Assembly (NCBI GenBank): GCA_028288785.1
Contig: JAQGHV010000046.1
Location: forward strand, 1-46,005
DNA from: Rhodospirillales bacterium
GTDB taxonomy: Bacteria; Pseudomonadota; Alphaproteobacteria; Acetobacterales; Acetobacteraceae
Direction: 5' to 3'
Length of the DNA stretch: 46,005 nucleotides
The notes under the pieces are model-generated. The model was given only the letters and a program-made list of their open reading frames with translations. It did not search any database and had not been told where the DNA came from. The number at the start of each line of letters is the position of its first letter. Positions within the stretch are counted from its first letter, which is position 1. This document shows positions 1 to 7,912 of the stretch, one piece after another. The position numbers were made by a program, and so were the translations under genes.

Positions 1-344
1 GCCTCGCGGAACGCCCAGATCGTGTTGGCGTCCGGCACCGGGTCGGCCAGCCCCAGGCCGACAAAGCGCATGAACGACAGGCGATCCTTGACGAGGTATT
101 CGCAGCGTTCGTCCGACAGTCCGTGCATCGCCTGCAGCAGCAGGATCTTGAACATCAGCAGGTGATTGAAGGCCGGCCGGCCGCCCTTCGTGCCGTCGGG
201 GCGCGGCACGGCCTGCTCCAGTTCGACGCGGAACAGAGAAAAATCCACAAGCGCGGCGATCCGCTCGAGGTCATCGCCCTTGGCCGACAATTCTCGCAGC
301 CGCTCCTCCACATCGAAGAACCCAGGCTGCCCTACCATCCCCAT
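1..344 (-). CDS. IS5-family transposase, N-terminal part (runs off window)
   Basis: About 114 residues of a transposase enter from the left edge; the C-terminal catalytic part is outside the window. The visible protein begins with a GQPGFFDVEERL segment (start at 344, or six bases further in at 338). It continues through KGGRPAFNHLLMFKILLLQ, LSDERCEYLVKDRLSFMRF and LGLADPVPDANTIWAFREA, which is the standard N-terminal (DUF772-type) region of IS5-group transposases. The protein would bind the element's ends and catalyse cut-and-paste transposition through a DDE site not seen here. No frameshift or stop is visible in this part. It is the only transposase recognised in the window. Confidence 0.85.
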   Translation of the reverse strand, partial: MGMVGQPGFFDVEERLRELSAKGDDLERIAALVDFSLFRVELEQAVPRPDGTKGGRPAFNHLLMFKILLLQAMHGLSDERCEYLVKDRLSFMRFVGLGLADPVPDANTIWAFRE

Positions 345-412
345 CCCCCGCGCCAATCCACGTCAGTGAATCAGCCAAAAGGCATCGGGGCGAGAGGTTT
401 CTGGAGGGGGCC
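1..412 (-). mobile_element. End portion of an IS5-type insertion sequence
   Basis: The left edge of the window holds one end of an insertion sequence, recognised by its transposase N-terminus (1-344). Between the transposase start and the stop of the next gene (444) is about 100 bp of non-coding DNA. It includes a GGCCCCCTCCAGAAACC-type stretch (minus strand, about 396-412) that could be the terminal inverted repeat. The other end of the element lies outside the window, so neither the repeat nor a target duplication can be confirmed. The outer boundary is a guess. Confidence 0.5.
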
Positions 413-443
413 ATTTGATGGAGTTCTGCGGCGCGCTTCCGGC

Positions 444-887
444 TCAGCGCCGCAGGAAGTGGGTTCCGGTGGCTTCCATGACCACGACGCCGTCGGCCAC
501 CCGAGTCGCGGTGTGCCGCAGGATGGCAACGCCGAGTGGACGGCCGGAGCGCGACGGCTTCGTCTCCAACACCTCGGTGCGGATCGCGATGGTTTCGTTT
601 GGTCGGAGTGGCGCGGGCCAGCACGTATCGATGCGGTTGCCGCCTTCGGAGATGGTACCGAAGACTCCACTGCCCATGATGCGCCCGAAGCTGGCCGACA
701 GGGTATGTAGCCCGCTCGCGATGAGCTCCCCGAACATGCTTTCCTTGGCGGCGACGGCGTCGAGGTGGAAGCGCTGCGGATCGTAGAGGCTGGCGAAGGC
801 GATGATGTCAGCTTCGGTGAAGCAGAGCGTGCCGAATTCGAAGACTTGGCCTGGCGTGAGCTCGTCGAGCGAAGTGAGGGGCGTCAT
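444..887 (-). CDS. MaoC-like hot-dog dehydratase
   Basis: A 147-residue single hot-dog domain protein of the MaoC/(R)-specific enoyl-CoA hydratase group. The signature region is FTEADIIAFASLYDPQRFH followed by FGELIASGLHT. Asp36 and His41 sit where the catalytic Asp/His pair of R-hydratases is found, although the intervening residues (PQRF) depart from the usual N-P. Length is normal for a stand-alone MaoC protein. Its ATG overlaps the stop of the upstream short-chain dehydrogenase by four bases (ATGA), so the two are probably co-translated. Together they could hydrate and oxidise an acyl-CoA or a related beta-hydroxy acid. The substrate is not visible from sequence. Confidence 0.85.
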   Translation of the reverse strand: MTPLTSLDELTPGQVFEFGTLCFTEADIIAFASLYDPQRFHLDAVAAKESMFGELIASGLHTLSASFGRIMGSGVFGTISEGGNRIDTCWPAPLRPNETIAIRTEVLETKPSRSGRPLGVAILRHTATRVADGVVVMEATGTHFLRR

Positions 888-1669
888 GCGAGAAATTGCA
901 TGTCGCCATCGATCGCGAGTGCCTGGCCGCTGATGCTGCGTCCGAAGGGTGAGCAGAGGTACAGCGCCATGTTCGCGATGTCGTGCTGGGTGACGTAGGT
1001 GCGCAGCGAGTTGGCATGCAACAATTCCGCCTCCTTGTCGCGGAAGGCGACGCCTTCGACCTGGGCCTTGGCTTCAATGACGCGCCGAATGCGGTCGCCC
1101 GCGACCAGGCCGGGGAGGATGGCGTTGACGCGGATGCCTTCGGGCCCGAGCTCGATTGCCAGTGACTTGGTGAAGCCGATCACGCCCCACTTCGCGGCCG
1201 CGTAGGGGCTGCGCAGGGGAAAGCCGAAGCGCCCCGCCGCCGAGGAAAGGTTGATGATGGCGCCGCCGCCTGAGGCGCGGAGCGCCGGCACCGCGCGCCT
1301 GGCGCAGTGGAAGAAGCTCTCGATGTCGATCGCCATGGTGCGTTCGAGGTCTTCGGTGCGGACGTCCTCGACCCGTGCGGTGGGCCCCGCAATGCCGGCG
1401 TTGTTCACCATCACGTCGAGGCCGCCGAGATGCGCGACGGCGGCATTGACGAAGCCTTCGCAGGCGAGGGCATCGGCCATGTCCGCGGTCATGTGCGGGT
1501 GCGGGCAGGCGGCGAGGATCTGGGGGTCGACGTCGCAGACGAAGACCTTGGCACCGCGGGCGGCGAAGCTGTCGGCCATGACGCGGCCGATGCCACCGGC
1601 CCCGGCGCTGATCGCAACGCGCAGGCCGGAGAGGTCCACAGTGAGCGGAGTGGTGCAGGCGTCGATCAT
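884..1669 (-). CDS. Short-chain dehydrogenase/reductase (SDR)
   Basis: A 261-residue classical SDR. The nucleotide-binding glycine motif is SAGAGGIG at residues 21-28, with Ser in place of the usual Thr. An Asp-Val-Asp follows the second strand (46-48), which favours NAD(H). NNAG, the catalytic-serine segment NLSSAAG and the SPYAAAK Tyr/Lys motif are all present, so it should be active. The start at 1669 is supported by an AAAGGAG ribosome site about 9 bases upstream; the frame stays open further upstream, but that stretch is antisense to the SPFH gene. It is first in a two-gene unit with the MaoC-like gene and is divergent from the SPFH gene across a 150 bp gap. Substrate unknown, probably a hydroxy-acid or 3-hydroxyacyl compound. 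Confidence 0.9.
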   Translation of the reverse strand: MIDACTTPLTVDLSGLRVAISAGAGGIGRVMADSFAARGAKVFVCDVDPQILAACPHPHMTADMADALACEGFVNAAVAHLGGLDVMVNNAGIAGPTARVEDVRTEDLERTMAIDIESFFHCARRAVPALRASGGGAIINLSSAAGRFGFPLRSPYAAAKWGVIGFTKSLAIELGPEGIRVNAILPGLVAGDRIRRVIEAKAQVEGVAFRDKEAELLHANSLRTYVTQHDIANMALYLCSPFGRSISGQALAIDGDMQFLA

Positions 1670-1819
1670 GGCGTTGCTCCTTTTTCCCATCGTCTGGTGC
1701 CCTGCGGTTCCGCGCAAGCTCAGTGTGCTGTGGACCGACCGGGCAGGGTGCCCAGGGCGGATACCTGAACCGTTCCCGTATCGGCCATTCGCGTCTAAGC
1801 TGCGCGCGGCTTTTGGGGT

Positions 1820-2890
1820 ATGGGGATGGACATCAATCTCGGCTTGGGCATCGGTACCGTCATTTTCGTGGCGCTGCTCATCCTTGGGGTCGTGACGGCC
1901 GCCAAGGGCATCCGCACGGTGCCGCAGGGCGAGGTCTGGACCGTGGAGCGCTTCGGCGCCTTCACCTCGATCCTGCAGCCCGGGTTGAACTTCATCATCC
2001 CCTATATCGACAGCATCGGCCGGCGGGTGAACGTGCAGGAGCAGGTGCTCGACATTCCCGAGCAGCACGTGATCACGCGCGACAATGCGACGGTGCAGGT
2101 CGATGGCATCGTCTACTACCGCGTCATGGACGCCGCGAAGGCCGCCTATGCGGTGCAGGACCTGACCCAGGCGCTGCAGCAGTTGTCGATGACCAACATC
2201 CGCTCCGTCGTGGGCGAGATGGACCTCGACGCTACGCTGTCCGGCCGCGACCGGATCAACACCGCCCTGCTTACCATCCTCGACGGCGCGACCGAACCTT
2301 GGGGTGCCAAGATCAGCCGGGTCGAGATCAAGCGCATCGAGCCGCCGGAAAATCTCATCCGCGCGATGAACCTGCAGATGACCGCCGAGCGTGAGCGCCG
2401 CGCCACCGTCGCCAAGGCCGAGGGCGACCGGGAGGCCGAAGTGAAGCGCGCCGAGGGTGCCCGTTCCGCCGCCATCCTTGCCGCCGAGGGCCGCAAGGAG
2501 GCCGCGTTCCGTGACGCCGAGGCGCGCGAGCGTTCCGCCGAGGCGGAAGCGCGCGCGACCGAGATGGTGGCGAAGGTGGCCGCCGGCGCCGGCGTGCAGG
2601 CGCTGCAATACTTCATCGCCGAGAAATACGTGAAGGCGTTCGAGGTGCTGGCCGGCAACCCCGCGCAGAAGCTGGTGCTGGTGCCGATGGAGAGCACCGC
2701 CCTCGCCGGCGGCATCACCGCCGCGCTCGAACTGCTGCGCAACAGCGCCGAGGGCGGCCCCGCTCCGGCGCCACGGATGACGCCACCGCCAACGCCGCCG
2801 CGGCCGGGAACGCTCGGCGGGCCACCGCAAGGAGGTGGCGGTTCCGCCATGACGCCAGCCGCGCCGGGGTCGCCATGGACCCGGGGCTGA
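1820..2890 (+). CDS. SPFH/Band 7 (stomatin-like, QmcA-type) membrane protein
   Basis: 356 residues, a slipin/stomatin-like protein. An N-terminal hydrophobic segment (about residues 8-28) anchors it. The SPFH domain follows, with characteristic stretches GEVWTVERFGAF, GLNFIIPYIDSIGRRVN, QEQVLDIPEQHVITRDN and WGAKISRVEIKRIEPP. A highly charged Ala/Glu/Arg-rich coiled coil (about 195-255) follows, then a Pro/Gly-rich tail (about 310-350). Such proteins oligomerise in membrane microdomains and scaffold proteases or other membrane complexes. It overlaps the downstream NfeD gene by 16 bases, the classic slipin-NfeD pairing. A second ATG at 1826 is an equally good start. Confidence 0.93.
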   Translation: MGMDINLGLGIGTVIFVALLILGVVTAAKGIRTVPQGEVWTVERFGAFTSILQPGLNFIIPYIDSIGRRVNVQEQVLDIPEQHVITRDNATVQVDGIVYYRVMDAAKAAYAVQDLTQALQQLSMTNIRSVVGEMDLDATLSGRDRINTALLTILDGATEPWGAKISRVEIKRIEPPENLIRAMNLQMTAERERRATVAKAEGDREAEVKRAEGARSAAILAAEGRKEAAFRDAEARERSAEAEARATEMVAKVAAGAGVQALQYFIAEKYVKAFEVLAGNPAQKLVLVPMESTALAGGITAALELLRNSAEGGPAPAPRMTPPPTPPRPGTLGGPPQGGGGSAMTPAAPGSPWTRG

Positions 2891-3306
2891 TCTGGATCCT
2901 CGCCGGCTTGTTGATGCTGTTCGGCGAGTTGCTGCTGCCGGGGATTTTCCTGCTCTGGATCGGTCTTGCGACCATCGCGACCGGCCTGTTGGTGATGCTG
3001 CTCGATCCGACGTTCGGCACCACGGTGGTGATGTTCAACGTGCTGTTGCTGGTTGGCGTGGGGCTGGGCATCAAGTTCCGGCCCAAGACGCGCGGTCACC
3101 CGGCGGTGAACATGGCCAATTCCGGCCTGGTGGGACGCGCCGGCGTCGTGATCGCCGCCAGTCCCACGGGCCTACGCGTGCGCATCGGCGACAGCGACTG
3201 GCCGGCGCGCCTGCCGCGCGATGTCGAGTCGACGGCCGAGGGCGCCAGCATCCGTGTCGAAGCGGTCGACAACATGACGCTGGTGGTGCGCCCGCTCAGC
3301 CCTTGA
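2875..3306 (+). CDS. NfeD-family membrane protein
   Basis: 143 residues. Two or three hydrophobic segments fill residues 3-65 (LIWILAGLLMLFGELLLPG, FLLWIGLATIATGLLVML, VVMFNVLLLVGVGLG). A C-terminal OB-fold-like domain follows (about 80-143: GLVGRAGVVIAA, VRIGDSDWPARLP, GASIRVEAVDNMTLVVRP). This is the short NfeD form without the ClpP-like protease domain. NfeD proteins partner stomatin-like SPFH proteins in the membrane, and here the start lies inside the SPFH coding region with a 16-base overlap. Its stop is directly followed by an intergenic repeat and the remains of a UPF0114 gene on the other strand. Confidence 0.92.
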   Translation: MDPGLIWILAGLLMLFGELLLPGIFLLWIGLATIATGLLVMLLDPTFGTTVVMFNVLLLVGVGLGIKFRPKTRGHPAVNMANSGLVGRAGVVIAASPTGLRVRIGDSDWPARLPRDVESTAEGASIRVEAVDNMTLVVRPLSP

Positions 3307-3355
3307 GGGTTCAGCCCTCGGACGACTTATGGGAATGCCACGAAGTACTGACGCG

Positions 3356-3432
3356 TGCCGAGCGCCTGACCGGGCGCCGCCGGTGGTAGTCCGGCGAGCC
3401 GGGCGCGCGCCCGGCGCTTGAGGGCGCAGAAA
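3356..3432. repeat. Copy of a dispersed intergenic repeat
   Basis: About 77 bp between the NfeD stop and the UPF0114 remnant. It shares GGGCGCCGCC, TCCGGCGA and GCCCGGCG(C/T)TTGA blocks, in the same order and spacing, with the third unit at 7741-7826. In the opposite orientation it shares them with the lepB-rnc spacer (42630-42790). It is GC-rich and has no reading-frame conservation. It looks like one member of a family of degenerate non-coding repeats. Confidence 0.6.
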
Positions 3433-3442
3433 ATTTCAAAGG

Positions 3443-3947
3443 TCATTTTGCATGACCGCTGATTTGAGCACCGAGCCGGTCCACCACCGCGAGCACAAAG
3501 ACGCCCATGATGAACATCCCGTGCAGGGCCAGCGCCCAGGTGATATCCCGGTCGCCATAGCCCTCCACCCATGGAGACCTGCAGCAGGTGGATCGAGGAG
3601 ATCGCGGCGATCGCCGTCGCCAGCTTCAACTTGAGGTTGCCTGCGTCGATCTAGGTCGCCCACGCAAACCTGGAGGTGCCCTCGTCATTGGTGAGCCTGC
3701 TGACCAGGCTGTCCCAGCTCGACACCGCGACCATGACGATCAGGGAGACAGCCAGCGCGGCATCCAGCAAATGTACGACGCCAGGCAGGAACACGCTGTC
3801 ATCCGGCTCGAACAGTTCCCCCGCGAGCTTCGCGAGATTCCAGACGAAGCGCACGGCATAGAGCGCCAGGGCGGCAGCGAGCCCGACGAGGAACACCGCC
3901 GTCAGCCACCGCGCGGCAAGGTTTCTCAAGCGCGGCCTACATGGCAT
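3443..3947 (-). pseudogene. UPF0114 (YqhA-type) membrane protein, disrupted
   Basis: A once-complete UPF0114 membrane protein gene that now carries two lesions. The N-terminal part reads normally from ATG 3947: two hydrophobic segments, then LFEPDDSVFL, IVMVAVSSWDSLVSRL and FAWAT. An in-frame TAG at 3651-3653 interrupts just before IDAGNLKLKLATAIAAISSI, where a Lys codon (AAG) would be expected. A frameshift at about 3565-3572 then moves the reading frame before EGYGDRDITWALALHGMFIM and VFVLAVVDRL, the family's C-terminal helix, which ends at TGA 3443. One nonsense change plus a one-base gain (or two-base loss) explains everything. Function of the family is unknown. A sequencing error could explain one lesion but hardly both. 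Confidence 0.8.
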
Positions 3948-4006
3948 GATCCCATATCGGCCGCGTCGCATACACCAGCCGGCGCCGTGCCTGAATACGG
4001 AAGGAT

Positions 4007-5014
4007 GTGGCTGCCGATGCAACGCGGGAACCGGGCGTGAAGCTGCCGCGTGCCACCGCCGTGCCGGCCTGGTTCACGCCTCTGTTGCTTACACTTGCTT
4101 TTGCAGGCTTGGTCGCGGCCGCCGTCGCGGACCGGAACGCCTGGGCGCCGCCGGGGTGGGCAATAGCGCTCGCCGCGGCCGGTCTCGGCGGGCTGCACTT
4201 CTTGATGCCGCGCGGCCTCCACTTCGCCATCGGTACCACGGCGGGCCTCGGCACCTACATGGCACTGTTCGTTGTCATCGGCCGCGCTGCCTTCCCCCAT
4301 GCCGAGGCCTGGTCGATGGGACCGGCCTTCCTGGCGCCGGTCGGCGGCTTTCTCGGCGCCTTCCTGATGCAGCGGCGCCGCCTGAGGATGATCGCCGAAC
4401 GCGCGGGGCCCGTGGACCTGCGCCACCTCCGCCGCATGGGGCGCTGGCTGGTGCCGGCCTTCCTGGTGGCGGCCTGCTGCATGGCCTTCCCTGTCAACCG
4501 CCTCTCGGCCGCGATGCAGGGCGTCGCGCTGATCACAGGCATGGCGGCGATCGGCGTGATCGTCGCCGCGTCCATCCAGGGGGTCGTCCTGCTCCTGGTC
4601 GATGCTGCGACAATCCTTGAAGCTTTGGGCAAGCGGCTCGCCGTCGTCGCCGTGCCGATGGTGGCCTTCACCATGGTCTACCTGATCCTGGTCGTCGCCT
4701 TCGGCGCCGTCTACCGCATCGCCGACGACCTCTCGCGCGAGCCACTGTTTCATATCTCCGGCGCAAGCCGCTGGCTGGCCTTTCCCGAGGCGCTGTATTT
4801 CAGCATGGTGACGCAGGCGACGGTTGGCTACGGCGACGTGACGCCGCATGATGACGGGGTACGATTGCTGGCCGCGGCGCAGGTCATGCTCGGCCAGCTT
4901 CTGCTGCTGTTCGGCTTCTCGGAGCTGATGCGTGGCCGCAGCGAGCCGAAGCCAGGCCGCCCCGATGCCGCCGAACCTCCGGCGCATCCCCGCCGCAATC
5001 GTTCGGCAGAGTAG
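4007..5014 (+). CDS. Two-pore-loop potassium channel-like protein (ion transport 2)
   Basis: 335 residues with a GTG start. About five or six hydrophobic helices are followed by a pore loop whose selectivity filter reads TVGYGD (residues 272-277, within TQATVGYGDVTP). A last transmembrane helix (LLAAAQVMLGQLLLLFGFSE) and a short polar, proline-rich tail end the protein. The filter is the textbook K+ signature, so this is probably a potassium channel of the Ion_trans_2 type with an extended N-terminal membrane region. No RCK or cyclic-nucleotide domain is attached. The start is uncertain: an AAGG block lies only two bases before GTG 4007, and a second in-frame GTG at 4037 would remove ten residues. 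It is divergent from the UPF0114 remnant. Confidence 0.85.
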   Translation: MAADATREPGVKLPRATAVPAWFTPLLLTLAFAGLVAAAVADRNAWAPPGWAIALAAAGLGGLHFLMPRGLHFAIGTTAGLGTYMALFVVIGRAAFPHAEAWSMGPAFLAPVGGFLGAFLMQRRRLRMIAERAGPVDLRHLRRMGRWLVPAFLVAACCMAFPVNRLSAAMQGVALITGMAAIGVIVAASIQGVVLLLVDAATILEALGKRLAVVAVPMVAFTMVYLILVVAFGAVYRIADDLSREPLFHISGASRWLAFPEALYFSMVTQATVGYGDVTPHDDGVRLLAAAQVMLGQLLLLFGFSELMRGRSEPKPGRPDAAEPPAHPRRNRSAE

Positions 5015-5040
5015 GACTATCGGTGCAAAGGGTGCGTAAG

Positions 5041-6030
5041 ATGGCGGCTTCCTACTGGCGCGGCAAACGAGTTCTGGTGACGGGAGGGGCCGGGTTCCTC
5101 GGCGCCGGGCTGTGCCACGCGCTCGTCGGCCTCGGCGCCCGCGTGATCGCGCTCGACGCCATGATGCCCGACGGCGGCGCCAACCCCGCCAACCTCGAAG
5201 GTGCCGGTGTCCTCCTCGTGCGCGGCGACCTCCGCGATGCGGAGCTGCACTCCCTGGCCCAGGGCTGCGATGTGCTCTTCAACATGGCGGCGCAAACCAG
5301 CCACATGGGTGGCCAGCGCGACCCCGTCGCCGATATCGGCATCAACGCCGTGGCCCAGGTGCGCCTCATCCAGGTGATGCGCGAAGTCGCCCCCAAGGCA
5401 GCCGTCGTCCACGCCTCCACCCGCCAATTCTACGGCCGCCCGCAATACCTCCCCGTCGACGAAAAGCACCAGGTCAACCCGCCCGACGCCAACGGCGTTT
5501 CCAAATGGGCCGGCGAGCAATACTGGCTGCTCGAAAGCCGCGTCCACGGCCGCCCCGTCGTCTCCCTGCGCCTGACCAACTGCTACGGCCCCCGCCTCCG
5601 CATCAAGGATGCCCGCCAGACCTTCCTCGGCATCTGGCTCCGCCGCGTCATCGAGAACGACCCCTTCGAAGTCTGGGGCGGCGAACAACTCCGCGATCTC
5701 ACCTACCTCGACGACGTCGTCGACGCCTTCCTCCGCGCCGCCGAACAAGCCGCATCGCCCCAGGTCATGGGCCAAGTCTTCAACCTCGGCGGCAGCCCCC
5801 CCATCCGCCTGATCGACCTGGCCGACCGCCTCATCGCGGCAAACAACGGCATCGGCAGCTACGAGAACAAGGAATTCCCCGCCGACCGCGCCCAGATCGA
5901 CATCGGCAGCTACGCCGCCGACGACCGCGCCTTCCGCGCCGCCACCGGATGGTGGCCGCGCACCGACATCGACGAAGGCCTGCGGCTCTCGCTGGAATGG
6001 TACCGCGCTCGCCTGGGGGATTACCTGTGA
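5041..6030 (+). CDS. NAD-dependent epimerase/dehydratase (extended SDR)
   Basis: 329 residues from ATG 5041; an in-frame GTG at 5023 would add six. The NAD motif GGAGFLG is at 15-21. Further blocks are ASTRQFYGRP, SLRLTNCYGPR, KDARQTFLGIWLRRVIEN, EVWGGEQLRDLTYLDD and VFNLGG. These mark it as an extended SDR acting on nucleotide-sugar-like substrates. The position of the catalytic YxxxK reads NGVSK (151-155), so Tyr is replaced by Asn while Lys155 is kept. I recall a subfamily with NGxxK at this place, so this may be inherited and not damage. The downstream DegT aminotransferase suggests a shared role in making an amino sugar for surface polysaccharide, although about 330 bp of repeat DNA separates them. 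Confidence 0.88.
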   Translation: MAASYWRGKRVLVTGGAGFLGAGLCHALVGLGARVIALDAMMPDGGANPANLEGAGVLLVRGDLRDAELHSLAQGCDVLFNMAAQTSHMGGQRDPVADIGINAVAQVRLIQVMREVAPKAAVVHASTRQFYGRPQYLPVDEKHQVNPPDANGVSKWAGEQYWLLESRVHGRPVVSLRLTNCYGPRLRIKDARQTFLGIWLRRVIENDPFEVWGGEQLRDLTYLDDVVDAFLRAAEQAASPQVMGQVFNLGGSPPIRLIDLADRLIAANNGIGSYENKEFPADRAQIDIGSYAADDRAFRAATGWWPRTDIDEGLRLSLEWYRARLGDYL

Positions 6031-6050
6031 AGGGTGGCACGGACGGCAGA

Positions 6051-6330
6051 ATGGGGGCGCTGCCCCCAAACCCCCGCCGGAGATCGCGCCGATCCCCGGG
6101 CCCCTGCATGTGTGATTCTTGGTTTGGGAGGGGCGGGTTTTGCTGTGGGGCCGGCTTGGGGAGAGGGGCGCATGTAGCAGCTTCCATCCAGGGCCATCAC
6201 GTGGCGCGCCCCTCTCCCCAACCCGGCTCGCCTCCGGCGAGACTCACACCTTCTTCAACCCAGGACCAACAAATCCGTGTCCAGGGGCCCGCAGGCTCCT
6301 GGTGGGGGTATGGGGGCAAAGCCCCCATGC
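6051..6330. repeat. Large imperfect palindrome filling an intergenic region
   Basis: The 334 bp between the epimerase and aminotransferase genes is largely one inverted duplication. The outer arms are about 6051-6130 and 6250-6330: each begins with ATGGGGGC, a 3-base loop, GCCCCC, then ACCCCC, and both share CGGGCCCCTG. The inner arms 6150-6171 and 6206-6227 match at 21 of 22 positions (GCCGG-C/G-TTGGGGAGAGGGGCGC). The centre is about 34 bp. The right tip is itself a perfect hairpin (ATGGGGGC-AAA-GCCCCCAT). No reading frame fits. It may be two inverted copies of a dispersed repeat, and it ends about 35 bp before the aminotransferase start. Confidence 0.7.
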
Positions 6331-6364
6331 TTTCTTCGCCCACTCTCCACAGGACATCCTCCCG

Positions 6365-7507
6365 ATGAACGCGAGCACTCTTCCAGTGATTCCCCAGGCC
6401 GATCCGGGCGCCGGGTATCGGGCGCACAAGGAGGCCATTGATGGTGCGGTGGCGCGCGCCTTGTCGTCCGGCTGGTACATTCTCGGCAAGGAGGGCGAGA
6501 CGTTCGAGCGCGAGTATGGGGCGTGGCTGGGCGAAGGAATGCGGGCGGTCGGGTGTGCGAACGGCACCGATGCGCTGGCGCTCATTTTGCGGGGGTTGGA
6601 CATCGGGCCAGGTTCGACGGTGGTGACGGTGAGTCACACGGCGGTGGCGACGGTTGCGGCGATCGAGATGGTGGGTGCGACGCCGCTGTTGGTGGACATC
6701 GACCCCGAGCATTTCACGATGGACCCGGAGGAATTGGTCGCCGTGCTGGAGGACCCGCCGCCGGGCCTGCCGCCGATTCGCGCGGTCATCGCCGTGCACA
6801 TCTATGGGCAGCCATGCGACCTGATGCCGATGCGTGCGGCGTGCGACCGCGAGGGCGTGGTGCTGATCGAGGATTGTGCCCAGGCGCATGGGGCGCGGCT
6901 AAATGGGCGGATGATCGGCACCATCGGTCATGCGGCGGCGTTCAGCCTGTATCCGACCAAGAACCTGGGTGCGCTGGGCGATGGCGGCGTGCTGGCGACG
7001 CCCGACGCGGCGCTGGCGACTCGCATCGCGGCGATTCGGCAGTATGGCTGGCACGAGCGCTACATCAGCTCCGAGGTCGGCGTGAACAGCCGGCTCGACG
7101 AGGTGCAGGCGGCGATCCTGCGGGTGCGTCTGCCGCTTTTGGATGGCGGAAACGCGCGCCGACGCGCGATCGCCGATGCCTATGATCGGGCGCTGGCGGG
7201 TGGACCCTTCACCGCACCGCAGCGGCGCGGTGATGTGGAGCACGTCTTCCACCAATACGTGCTGCGCAGCGAGGATCGGGCGGCGACTCAAGCGGCGCTG
7301 AAGGCGCAGGGCATCGGCACCGGCATCCACTATCCGGTGCCCGTGCATTTGCAGGGCGCCTACAAGGACCGAATCCCGCTCGGCCCCGCCGGCTGCGCGG
7401 AGACGGCCCGCGCGGCGGGTGAGGTGTTCTCCCTGCCGATGTATCCGGAGCTGACCGATGCTCAGGTGGAGCGCGTCTGCGAGGGGCTGCGGAGCCTGGG
7501 GCGCTGA
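6365..7507 (+). CDS. DegT/DnrJ/EryC1/StrS-family aminotransferase
   Basis: 380 residues, a PLP-dependent sugar aminotransferase of the DegT family (fold type I). Visible hallmarks are WYILGKEGETFEREY, GCANGTDALALILRGL, the cofactor-contacting IEDCAQAHGA, and Lys199 in YPTKNLGALGDGG as the Schiff-base lysine. Then come GVNSRLDEVQAAILRVRL and, near the C-terminus, GIGTGIHYPVPVHLQ, all typical of the family. The usual reaction is transfer of an amino group from glutamate to a keto-sugar nucleotide. ATG 6365 is chosen because homology begins there; the frame is open upstream only through repeat DNA. With the epimerase it may supply an amino sugar for cell-surface glycans. Confidence 0.92.
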   Translation: MNASTLPVIPQADPGAGYRAHKEAIDGAVARALSSGWYILGKEGETFEREYGAWLGEGMRAVGCANGTDALALILRGLDIGPGSTVVTVSHTAVATVAAIEMVGATPLLVDIDPEHFTMDPEELVAVLEDPPPGLPPIRAVIAVHIYGQPCDLMPMRAACDREGVVLIEDCAQAHGARLNGRMIGTIGHAAAFSLYPTKNLGALGDGGVLATPDAALATRIAAIRQYGWHERYISSEVGVNSRLDEVQAAILRVRLPLLDGGNARRRAIADAYDRALAGGPFTAPQRRGDVEHVFHQYVLRSEDRAATQAALKAQGIGTGIHYPVPVHLQGAYKDRIPLGPAGCAETARAAGEVFSLPMYPELTDAQVERVCEGLRSLGR

Positions 7508-7540
7508 CCGCTCCAGCAGCCGTCGGCTTTGGGACCGCAA

Positions 7541-7826
7541 ACGCGGGCCGCAAGCCCGAGCGGCTACCGCTGATCATCCACCGGTCAAAGAACGCGGAGA
7601 ATGCGCCAGGGACCTGAGGGCCGCACAAGTCCCAGCTCGCAATGCGTGCGGCAAACCCAGGCGGTAACCGCTGATCGTCCAGCGGGCTGAGAATGCGGAG
7701 CATGCGCCCGGAACCTCAGGCCATACCATTCGCCTCGCAGCGGCGAGCCGAAAGCCCGGATGGGCGCCGCCAATGGTCCGGCGAACCCAGTGGCCGGAGG
7801 CCACGCCCGGCGTTTGACGACACAAG
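7541..7826. repeat. Three degenerate tandem units (~100 bp period)
   Basis: The 405 bp between the aminotransferase and the helicase (7508-7912) contains no gene. Three related units start at about 7541, 7641 and 7741. Units 1 and 2 share GCGG-x-C, CAA(A/G)CCC, ACCGCTGATC-x-TCCA, GCGGAG-x-ATGCGCC and ACCT-x-AGG blocks. Unit 3 is more diverged but keeps AAAGCCCGG, GGTCCGGCGAACCCAG and GCCCGGCGTTTGA. Related sequence occurs at 3356-3432 and, inverted, at 42630-42790. Beyond 7826 I see only a probable leader of the helicase gene. Confidence 0.65.
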
Positions 7827-7912
7827 ACCGAGGACCAACGCTCATTCCTCATGGACGTTTGACTTAGGCTTCGCTGGACAGCGCGAGGGCAGGGGCCTAA
7901 GCCCCGCCCATC

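Noticed and set aside
1670-2830. Long minus-strand frame opposite the SPFH gene, in frame with the SDR
   Set aside because: The SDR homology starts at 1669 with its own ribosome site. The upstream part is Arg/Gly/His-rich low-complexity translation antisense to the SPFH coding strand.
7541-7826. CRISPR array
   Set aside because: The units are degenerate, about 100 bp long and lack short identical repeats with unique spacers; no cas genes.
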